From Chloroflexota bacterium (GTDB lineage Bacteria > Chloroflexota > Limnocylindria > QHBO01): a stretch of DNA of 5,266 nucleotides. The stretch spans positions 1-5,266 of the forward strand of contig JAPSGM010000156.1 in assembly GCA_031177555.1 (NCBI GenBank), in the 5' to 3' direction. The notes below the pieces were generated by a model. It was not told the DNA's origin, did not search any database, and worked only from the letters and a program-made list of their open reading frames with translations. The translations under genes were made by a program, and so were the position numbers. Shown here in pieces: positions 1-5,266 of this stretch. Each line of letters starts with the position of its first letter. Position 1 is the first letter of the stretch.

Positions 1-1
1 C

Positions 2-814
2 TCCACCGAGACCTTCGGCGAGGCCACGAGCCAGCTCTCGTACATGCTCACCATGTCCGACGAGGACCGGCGGCTGGCCGAGGAGATCCGCCTGACCCGG
101 GAGCAGCTGAAGATCCGCCAGCAGACGCTGCGCGACGGACGGGTCACGCTTCGCGAGCTGCGGGACGCGGAGGCGGAGCGCGAGGCGTCGCTGGCCGCGC
201 AGCAGGCCCAGGTCGATGCCGCTCGCCGCGAGCTCAAGGCATTCAAGCGCCAGCTGGAGCGGCTGCGGGCCGCGCAGCGCGCCGAGCTCAGGGCCGCGGA
301 GCGTAACAAGGAGCAGACCCGGGAGACCCTCGAGCGCCAGCGGCGGGCCCTGGAGGGCCAGCGCCGCCTGGTGGAGCGCCTCAAGAAGCGCGCAGAACGG
401 CTCGGCCTCGCCTACCGCGGTCGCTTCGCCTGGCCCGAGAAGGGAAGCTTCCTGGTCACCCAGGAGTTCGGCAAGACCAAGTTCAACCCGAAGCACACCG
501 GGATCGACATGGCCTACCAGGCACCCATCTGCGGCGGGCGGATCTACGCGGCGGGAGACGGCGTGGTCTTGGCCGACGGGCGGCCGAACACCGGCTACGG
601 CGACAACGCCATCGGCGTCATCATCGGCCACAGCCAGCGGCTGCAGACCTGGTACTGGCATCTGTCGCGCGAGATCGTGGACGTGGGCCAGAAGGTGAAG
701 GCCGGGGACCTGCTCGGCTACGAGGGATCCACGGGCATGTCGACCGGCTGCCACCTCCACTTCGAGGTCTGGTTCGACGAGCAGCAGGTCGACCCGCGCA
801 AGTACCTCCCCTGA
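2..814 (+). CDS. M23-family peptidoglycan DD-endopeptidase with N-terminal coiled coil (5' end missing)
   Basis: Secreted or membrane-anchored zinc endopeptidase expected to cut peptide cross-bridges in peptidoglycan, of the EnvC/LytM-like type. The frame is open to the left edge, and the 14 residues before the ATG at 44 (STETFGEATSQLSYMLTMSD) read like the 'F.. L.. L..' segment usually found inside such coiled coils. The true start and any signal peptide therefore lie upstream, and the ATG at 44 is probably internal. Numbered from that ATG, residues about 7-120 are a nearly unbroken Glu/Arg/Gln/Ala/Leu coiled coil. The M23 domain covers about 130-256. The metal ligands H151 and D155 (HTGID) and H239 (HLHFE) are present, as are the likely catalytic H206 (YWHLS) and H237, and the typical GSTGMSTG and VDPRKYL segments. 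The enzyme should thus be active rather than a degenerate regulator. The stop is TGA at 812-814. It lies 61 bp upstream of a class A PBP gene on the same strand, a sensible hydrolase/synthase pairing. Domain call very firm; substrate bond inferred from the family. Confidence 0.93.
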   Translation, partial: STETFGEATSQLSYMLTMSDEDRRLAEEIRLTREQLKIRQQTLRDGRVTLRELRDAEAEREASLAAQQAQVDAARRELKAFKRQLERLRAAQRAELRAAERNKEQTRETLERQRRALEGQRRLVERLKKRAERLGLAYRGRFAWPEKGSFLVTQEFGKTKFNPKHTGIDMAYQAPICGGRIYAAGDGVVLADGRPNTGYGDNAIGVIIGHSQRLQTWYWHLSREIVDVGQKVKAGDLLGYEGSTGMSTGCHLHFEVWFDEQQVDPRKYLP

Positions 815-826
815 CGCTCGCGAGCG
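815..826. repeat. 12-bp perfect palindrome just after the endopeptidase stop codon
   Basis: CGCTCGCGAGCG reads the same on both strands and begins on the base after the TGA at 812-814. As RNA it could form only a 4-bp stem with a CGCG loop, and no T-tract follows, so it is not a convincing intrinsic terminator. It could be a protein-binding site or a chance result of high GC. Confidence 0.4.
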
Positions 827-838
827 CCCGGGACCGAT

Positions 839-867
839 TCGACCGCCCCACCCCCATCGGCTACCGT
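839..867 (+). promoter_or_regulatory. Possible promoter for the PBP gene, placed for a leaderless transcript
   Basis: A -35-like TCGACC (839-844, 4 of 6 matches to TTGACA) and a -10-like TACCGT (862-867, fitting the TAnnnT pattern common in high-GC bacteria) are separated by exactly 17 bp. The -10 ends 8 bases before the ATG at 876, so transcription starting about 7 bases downstream would begin at or next to the start codon. No Shine-Dalgarno sequence precedes that ATG, which fits leaderless translation. Such short motifs arise by chance and no start-site data exist, so this is a hypothesis. Confidence 0.33.
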
Positions 868-875
868 AGCGGCTG

Positions 876-3749
876 ATGCATCCCGCCATGCAGCGGCGGC
901 GCCATCGGCTGATGGTCCGCCGCTCCACACGCCGTGGCTCGCAGCGTCGCGGGCTGGCGACAGCGTTTCTGGTCATGATCGGCCTGTTCGTGCTGTTCAT
1001 CGGTGGCGCCGTGGCCGGGACCGCCGGCGGACTGCTGGCGGCGTACAACTACTTCGAGACAGGGCTGCCCGACCCACGGCTGCTCGACGACATCGAGCTG
1101 CCTGCCTCCACCTACGTGTACGACCGCAGCGGCACGACCCTGCTGGCCCGATTCGAGTGCCAGAACCGCGAGCAGGTGACCTTCGACTCGCTGCCGGACC
1201 ACGTCGTTAACGCCACGGTCTCGGCGGAGGACCGCACGTTCTGGGAGAACGACGGCGTCGACTACTACGCGGTGGCTGCTGCCGCGATGGCAAACCTGGA
1301 GGCCGGCGAGATCGTGCGCGGGGCCAGCACCATCACGGCCCAGGTCATCAAGTACGCCGGCTCGATCAAGGAGGCGGAGGAGGTGCCGCCGCCCGATGCC
1401 AGCGCCGCGCCCAGCGCTCCGCTCGATCCGGAGGAGGAGCGGGAGTCCAGCGACCCGGAGGAGGTGTGCGAGCCGCCCGACCTGACATTCCTGGCCGGAC
1501 GCGGCTACGAGGACAAGATTCGCGAGTTCATCCTGGCGCGCCAGATGACCGCCGCCTATCCGGGCCGCGAGGGGAAGGAGCAGATCCTCGAGACTTACCT
1601 GAACCTGATCTTCTACGGCAACGGCTCCTACGGCATCAAGGCCGCCGCCGCGAACTACTTCGGCATCGCCGACCTGGACGAGCTGACGCTGGCGCAGTCG
1701 GCGTTCCTGGCCGGCCTGCCGCAGCGGCCATCGGCCTACGATCCCTACTTCAACGACCAGGGCCCGCGGCAGGCGATCGTGCGGCGCAATCTGGTCCTGC
1801 GGGCCATGCTCGACGAGGGCTACATCACGCGGTCCGAGTATCGCGAGGCGCGCAACACCTCCTGGCAGGAGATGGGTCCCAACCGCATCACGTCGGTCCT
1901 GCGCGAGCCCCACTTCAGCTTCCGGGTGCGGCGCGAGGCGGCCCGCATCCTGGAGGCGATGGGCGTGCCGGACGCCGAGCAGGCGGTCCGCACCGGCGGG
2001 TACCGCATCACCACCACCCTCGACTACAAGCTGCAGCAGCAGGCGAAGAAGAAGGTCACCTTCTTCGTCAACGAGGTCCGGGACAAGAACGCCAACAATG
2101 GGGCGCTGGTGGCGATCGACTCGAACACCGGCGAGATCCTGGCCTACGTCGGCAGCATCGACTACTACAACCGCGAGGACCCGCGGGTGCAGGGCCAGTT
2201 CGACGTCGCCGGGCTCGGGCTCCGGCAGCCCGGATCGGCCTTCAAGCCGATCACCTACTCGTCCGCCTTCGTCGCGCGCGAGGCGACGCCGGCAACCTTC
2301 TTCCTCGATGCCACCACCCAGTTCGGGCCCACCCGCGAGACAAGCTACATGCCGACCAACGCGGACATCACCGAGCACGGCCCGCTGCTCGCGGTGGATG
2401 CGCTGCGCTACTCGCTGAACGTCCCGTCGGTGATGATGCAGCACCTCGTCGGCCCGGAGGCCACCGCCGAGTTCGCCGAGCGGATGGGGATCGCCAGCGC
2501 CGACTACATCCTGGATCTCCAGCCCGGGCTGACGCTGACGCTCGGATCGGTGCCGGTGAACCTGACCAACATGACCAACGCCTACGGCGTGTTCGCCCAG
2601 AAGGGCGTGCTCCACCAGCCCACGACCATCATCGAGATCCGCGACCGGAACAACCGGGTCGTGTACACCCGCGAGGATGACGGGGCCGAACCGTCCCGCC
2701 CCATGACCCAGGCCGAGGCCTACCTGACGCACTGGATCCTGCAGGGCAACACCGACCCGGACCAGAACGTCATCTGGGGCCCGAACGCCTTCCTGACCGA
2801 TCGCAATGGCGACCGTCGCGAGGCGGGCTTCAAGACGGGAACCACCAACGACTTCCGCGACGTCTCCGGCTTCGGCTACGTGCCGGGTGGCCTGGTCACC
2901 GGCGTGTGGATGGGCAACAACAACATGGAGCCGCTGTCCAACCGGCTGGGGCAGGGCGTCTTCAGCGCCGACGGCCCGATGCGGCTGTGGCGTGACTTCA
3001 TGCAGACGGCCCTCAACCGGCGCTTCGACTGGAATGGCAGGAAGCCGGTGGAGCGCACCACCTTCGCCCAGCCGGACGGGATCGTCACCGAGCGCGTGTG
3101 CAAGTACAGCGGCATGCGAGCCACGTCATCGTGCGGCGAGACGCGCGAGGTCCCCTTCCTGGAGGGAACCGTCCCGACGCCCGACAATCTCCATCAGCGG
3201 GGCTGCCTCGACGTGGAGCTGGCGATCGCGCAGGACGAACGGCGGCCCCCCGAGTGGGTCGAGGCCGCCGAGACCTGGGCCAGCCGGCTGGTCAGCCGCC
3301 AGACCGGCTCCATCGGCGACCCGGACGAGCTGAAGGAGAACCCCAGCTACCGCCTCAGGATCGCGCCGCTCCCCGGCAACAGCGGCTTCGGCTCGATCTG
3401 CGGCCAGGTGATCTTCACCCCGCCCCCGGACAACGACGGTGACGACGATCGCGGCGGGGGCGGCGGCGGTGGTGGTGGCGGCGGGCCGCGGACCGAGAAG
3501 CCCGAACCGTCGTGTCCCGGTAACAGCTGCGACGGCGATGACGACGACGGGCGGGCCGCGCTCATTGACGGGTTGACACCGATCACGCTGGGCATGGCCA
3601 CGCCGATCCTGGGCCTGACCTGGCTGCTGTCGCTGGGGGGCCTGGCGCTCGGGCTGTGGAAGCGGCGGCGACACTCGACCGCCTCGGCGGCATGGGACAA
3701 TCGGCGGCGTGTCCACCGGCGTCCTGACGCTGATCCTGGCGGGGGGTGA
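876..3749 (+). CDS. Class A penicillin-binding protein (bifunctional glycosyltransferase/transpeptidase) with a second C-terminal membrane segment
   Basis: Polymerises lipid II into glycan strands and cross-links them outside the cell membrane. The 957 residues run: basic cytoplasmic tail 1-26 with many Arg; membrane anchor about 27-56; GT51 domain about 75-300; linker; transpeptidase about 375-715; C-terminal region with Cys pairs 740-845; acidic, poly-Gly linker 850-893; hydrophobic segment about 901-928; then KRRR. GT51 motif I is EDRTFWENDGVD with catalytic E118, N125 replacing the usual His. Motif II is GASTITAQVIK (149-159), with Ala where QQ is usual. KIRE with E217 and KEQILETYLN (234-243) follow. 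Transpeptidase motifs are intact: S454-A-F-K457, S513-L-N515 and K653-T-G-T. An acidic, proline-rich loop (about 166-206) separates GT51 motif II from III. No Shine-Dalgarno is seen at ATG 876; ATG 888 and 912 are alternatives that keep the anchor. The last 41 bp overlap glgC. Family call is certain; the C-terminal topology is inferred. Confidence 0.96.
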   Translation: MHPAMQRRRHRLMVRRSTRRGSQRRGLATAFLVMIGLFVLFIGGAVAGTAGGLLAAYNYFETGLPDPRLLDDIELPASTYVYDRSGTTLLARFECQNREQVTFDSLPDHVVNATVSAEDRTFWENDGVDYYAVAAAAMANLEAGEIVRGASTITAQVIKYAGSIKEAEEVPPPDASAAPSAPLDPEEERESSDPEEVCEPPDLTFLAGRGYEDKIREFILARQMTAAYPGREGKEQILETYLNLIFYGNGSYGIKAAAANYFGIADLDELTLAQSAFLAGLPQRPSAYDPYFNDQGPRQAIVRRNLVLRAMLDEGYITRSEYREARNTSWQEMGPNRITSVLREPHFSFRVRREAARILEAMGVPDAEQAVRTGGYRITTTLDYKLQQQAKKKVTFFVNEVRDKNANNGALVAIDSNTGEILAYVGSIDYYNREDPRVQGQFDVAGLGLRQPGSAFKPITYSSAFVAREATPATFFLDATTQFGPTRETSYMPTNADITEHGPLLAVDALRYSLNVPSVMMQHLVGPEATAEFAERMGIASADYILDLQPGLTLTLGSVPVNLTNMTNAYGVFAQKGVLHQPTTIIEIRDRNNRVVYTREDDGAEPSRPMTQAEAYLTHWILQGNTDPDQNVIWGPNAFLTDRNGDRREAGFKTGTTNDFRDVSGFGYVPGGLVTGVWMGNNNMEPLSNRLGQGVFSADGPMRLWRDFMQTALNRRFDWNGRKPVERTTFAQPDGIVTERVCKYSGMRATSSCGETREVPFLEGTVPTPDNLHQRGCLDVELAIAQDERRPPEWVEAAETWASRLVSRQTGSIGDPDELKENPSYRLRIAPLPGNSGFGSICGQVIFTPPPDNDGDDDRGGGGGGGGGGGPRTEKPEPSCPGNSCDGDDDDGRAALIDGLTPITLGMATPILGLTWLLSLGGLALGLWKRRRHSTASAAWDNRRRVHRRPDADPGGG
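3453..3485 (+). repeat. Eleven-codon poly-glycine tract within the PBP gene
   Basis: Eleven consecutive GGN codons (mixed GGC, GGG and GGT) encode Gly860-870, flanked by Asp-rich stretches (DNDGDDD before; CDGDDDDG after, with Cys880 and Cys885). It forms part of a flexible linker between the folded C-terminal region and the final hydrophobic segment. The mixed codons suggest the Gly run is kept at protein level rather than being a fresh slippage tract, though such a run may still vary in length. Confidence 0.85.
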
Positions 3750-4968
3750 GGGCGAGCGCCTCTCGATACTGTCGCAGGTGCGCGCCAAGCCGGGCGTGCC
3801 ATTCGGCGGCAAGTACCGGATCATCGACTTCGCGCTGTCCAACGCCGTGAACTCCGGCCTGACCGATGTCGCCGTGCTGACGCAGTACGCGCCGCGGTCG
3901 CTCATGGACCACATCGGGCTCGGGAGGCCGTGGGACCTCGACCGCACGCACGGCGGGGTGACGCTGCTGCAGCCGTACCTCGGCCGCGGGCGAGCGCGCG
4001 ACTGGTACCGCGGCACCGCCGACGCGGTCCTCCAGAACCTGGACTTCATCGCCGGCCGCGACCCGGAGCTGGTTTTGGTGCTCGCCGGAGACCACGTCTA
4101 CAAGATGGACTACCGCCCCTTCATGGACCTGCACCGCTCGTCGGGGGCGGAGGTCACCTGCGCGGTTCGCACCATCCCGCTGGAGGAGGCGCATCGCTTC
4201 GGCATCCTGGAGGTGGACGCGGACGGGCGGGTGACGGCGTTCGTCGAGAAGCCGCCCAACCCGACCAGCAACCTGGTGAGCATGGGCGTGTACGTATTCT
4301 CGTGGCCGGTCCTGCGCGAGGTGCTGGCGCCGGAGCGCGTGGATTTCGGCCGCGACCTGCTGCCGTCGATGGTCGAGTCGGGCCGGCGGGTGTACGCGTA
4401 CGAGTTCGGCGGCTACTGGCGCGACGTCGGGACGGTGGAGGCGTACTGGCGCACGAGCCTGGACCTGCTCTCCGACGCGCGCGGCATCGAGCTGAACGAC
4501 CTCGGCTGGCTCATCTACACGCGCAGCGAGGAGCGGCCGCCGGCGCGCATCGGCCCCACCGCCAGCGTGCAGCGCAGCATGGTCAGCCACGGGTGCGTGA
4601 TCGACGGGACGGTGCAGCACAGCATCCTGTCGCCCGGCGTGCGGGTCGGGGCGGGCGCGCAGGTGCGCGACTCGATCGTCATGTTCGACACCGTGGTCGG
4701 GGACGGCGCGGTGCTCGACCGCGCGATCGTGGACAAGGACTGCCGCATCGGGCCCGGCGCGGTCATCGGCGAGGGCGACGAGCTGCGTCCCAACCAGGAC
4801 GAGCCCGAACGCCTGTACGCCGGGATCTCGCTGGTCGGGAAGGGAGCCGCCATCCCCGCCCGGACCAGGATCGGGCGCAACTGCCGGATTGATCCGGGAG
4901 TGTCGGAGGGCGACTTCGGGCGCCGGCGGCTGGTGCGCTCCGGCGAGACGGTGAGCGGCGCTGGCTGA
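3709..4968 (+). CDS. glgC: Glucose-1-phosphate adenylyltransferase (ADP-glucose pyrophosphorylase)
   Basis: Cytoplasmic enzyme that makes ADP-glucose and pyrophosphate from glucose-1-phosphate and ATP, the committed step of bacterial glycogen synthesis. The 419 residues match the family's usual length. The nucleotidyltransferase domain occupies about 5-255: LILAGGEGERL (8-18), RAKPGVPFGGKYRIIDF (25-41), WYRGTADAV (99-107), GDHVYKMD (127-134, D128 matching the catalytic Asp of characterised enzymes), FVEKP (178-182, Lys181 expected to bind the sugar phosphate), SMGVYVF (191-197) and YWRDVGT. A left-handed beta-helix of hexapeptide repeats follows (about 283-370, for example ARIGPTASV, CRIGPGAVI). 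The GTG at 3709 is chosen because the family starts a few residues before LILAGG and no other start fits. It lies inside the PBP gene, with a 41-bp overlap and only a weak GGGA 11 bases upstream, so translation may be coupled or partly leaderless. Stop is TGA at 4966-4968. Allosteric effectors cannot be read from sequence. Confidence 0.96.
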   Translation: MSTGVLTLILAGGEGERLSILSQVRAKPGVPFGGKYRIIDFALSNAVNSGLTDVAVLTQYAPRSLMDHIGLGRPWDLDRTHGGVTLLQPYLGRGRARDWYRGTADAVLQNLDFIAGRDPELVLVLAGDHVYKMDYRPFMDLHRSSGAEVTCAVRTIPLEEAHRFGILEVDADGRVTAFVEKPPNPTSNLVSMGVYVFSWPVLREVLAPERVDFGRDLLPSMVESGRRVYAYEFGGYWRDVGTVEAYWRTSLDLLSDARGIELNDLGWLIYTRSEERPPARIGPTASVQRSMVSHGCVIDGTVQHSILSPGVRVGAGAQVRDSIVMFDTVVGDGAVLDRAIVDKDCRIGPGAVIGEGDELRPNQDEPERLYAGISLVGKGAAIPARTRIGRNCRIDPGVSEGDFGRRRLVRSGETVSGAG

Positions 4969-4972
4969 GCAG

Positions 4973-4986
4973 GGCGGGACCCCGCC
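4973..4986 (+). other. Short GC hairpin between glgC and the next gene
   Basis: GGCGG (4973-4977) pairs with CCGCC (4982-4986) around a GACC loop, starting 5 bases after the glgC stop. With only 5 bp of stem and no T-run it is unlikely to terminate transcription. Lying where the next gene probably begins, it could slightly affect initiation, or be chance in GC-rich DNA. Confidence 0.25.
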
Positions 4987-5014
4987 ACTGGACAGATGGC
5001 TGACGGAGCTGGGC

Positions 5015-5266
5015 GTGGAAATCGTCGCCGCGGGCCGAGAGGACGGGGAGGCGGTGATGAGCCGCGACGTGGTGATCGACGGGGAGCGCCGGTTCGACCT
5101 GCGCGTGACGGTGGCCTGGGTGGCCGGGCTGGGCCTCTCGCTGTGGGCATACTATGGCCCGGAGGCCATGGAGATTCCCAAGCGCACCTTCCTGCGCATG
5201 CTCCGGGCCGGCTTCGACTATCCCTTCGTGAAGTTCGCCATGACCGATGATGACCGCCCGATGCTC
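5015..5266 (+). CDS. Conserved-looking protein of unknown function, possibly YbjN-like (3' end missing)
   Basis: An open frame in phase with ATG 5057 runs to the right edge with no stop. From GTG 5015 it gives 84 residues including GERRFDLRVTVAW, SLWAYYGPEAMEIPKRTFL and FDYPFVKFAMTDDDRPML. Alternating hydrophobic strands, a basic amphipathic helix and a PFVKF...D.RPML segment resemble, from memory, small alpha/beta proteins of the YbjN/secretion-chaperone-like fold in Chloroflexota. I cannot confirm that, and no function is known to me. The start is uncertain. GTG 5015 has GGAG six bases upstream; ATG 5057 has a stronger GGGGAGG five bases upstream. G/C-rich third codon positions and protein-like sequence (LDRWLTELG) continue upstream towards the in-frame stop at 4952-4954, where only CTG codons (4961, 4988) could initiate. 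It follows glgC on the same strand with a gap of 46 bp or less, so is probably co-transcribed. Real gene: fairly sure. Family: weak. Confidence 0.72.
   Translation, partial: MEIVAAGREDGEAVMSRDVVIDGERRFDLRVTVAWVAGLGLSLWAYYGPEAMEIPKRTFLRMLRAGFDYPFVKFAMTDDDRPML

Noticed and set aside
815..875. An intrinsic terminator between the endopeptidase and the PBP
   Set aside because: The palindrome gives at most a 4-bp stem and no T-tract follows, so read-through into the PBP gene is as likely as termination.
1466..2680. A 404-codon + strand open frame inside the PBP gene
   Set aside because: Out-of-frame shadow, Arg/Ala/Gly/Pro-rich, within the region encoding the GT51 and transpeptidase domains.
861..2732. 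A 623-codon open frame on the - strand opposite the PBP gene
   Set aside because: Its codons align exactly with the PBP codons, so a stop would need TTA, CTA or TCA in the PBP frame, which are rare in such GC-rich genes. The product is rich in Arg, Gly, Val and His with no recognisable domain, while the + strand encodes an unmistakable PBP.
3576..3674. A sortase sorting signal at the PBP C-terminus
   Set aside because: The hydrophobic stretch and basic tail fit, but no LPxTG-like motif lies just before it (LTPIT is not a match). A plain membrane segment is the simpler reading.
3126..4049. A 307-codon open frame on the - strand across the PBP/glgC junction
   Set aside because: Shadow of two well-supported + strand genes; the sequence is low in complexity, with Pro, Arg and Ala runs mirrored from the poly-Gly tract.
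3583..4620. A 345-codon open frame on the - strand opposite glgC and the PBP tail
   Set aside because: Same cause: codon-aligned antisense of glgC in high-GC DNA. No domain is visible and it spans the end of one real gene and most of another.
4996..5250. An 84-codon + strand open frame at the right end
   Set aside because: The product is Arg/Gly-rich with no hydrophobic pattern. The frame in phase with ATG 5057 gives a far more protein-like sequence over the same bases.

Overview
This is a dense, very GC-rich window of bacterial chromosome with every gene on the + strand and almost no intergenic DNA. It holds the 3' part of a coiled-coil M23 peptidoglycan endopeptidase (2-814), a complete class A penicillin-binding protein (876-3749), a complete glucose-1-phosphate adenylyltransferase, glgC (3709-4968), and the 5' part of a small protein of unknown function (about 5015 to the window end). 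There are no tRNA or rRNA genes, mobile elements, CRISPR arrays or signs of recent transfer.

The likely source is a high-GC, Gram-positive-type or monoderm bacterium. The style of the PBP (motif I ending ENDG, a long loop in the glycosyltransferase domain, a cysteine-bearing C-terminal domain) and of GlgC (RLSILSQVRAKPGVPF and a TRSEERPPARIGP segment) reminds me most of uncultured Chloroflexota such as the Limnocylindria. Actinomycetota are the main alternative. This is recognition from memory, not a search result.

Layout. From 2 to 814, a long charged coiled coil leads into a LytM/M23 domain with all metal ligands and catalytic histidines in place. A 61-bp gap (815-875) holds a 12-bp palindrome and a plausible -35/-10 pair whose spacing would give an almost leaderless PBP mRNA. 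The PBP has an N-terminal membrane anchor, a GT51 glycosyltransferase domain, a transpeptidase domain, a Cys-containing C-terminal region, an acidic/poly-Gly linker and an unexpected second hydrophobic segment followed by KRRR. The GTG start of glgC lies inside the last 41 bp of the PBP gene. The final gene follows glgC with little or no gap and runs off the right edge.

How the genes work together. The first two encode a matched pair for wall growth: a hydrolase that cuts cross-bridges and a synthase that polymerises and cross-links new strands. GlgC makes ADP-glucose for glycogen, a separate pathway; its overlap with the PBP gene suggests co-expression but does not prove a functional link. 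The most unusual content is in the PBP: divergent GT51 motifs I and II, an acidic, proline-rich insertion of about 40 residues between motifs II and III, eight cysteines all outside the transpeptidase core, and the C-terminal membrane segment. I see no clearly new multi-gene system here.
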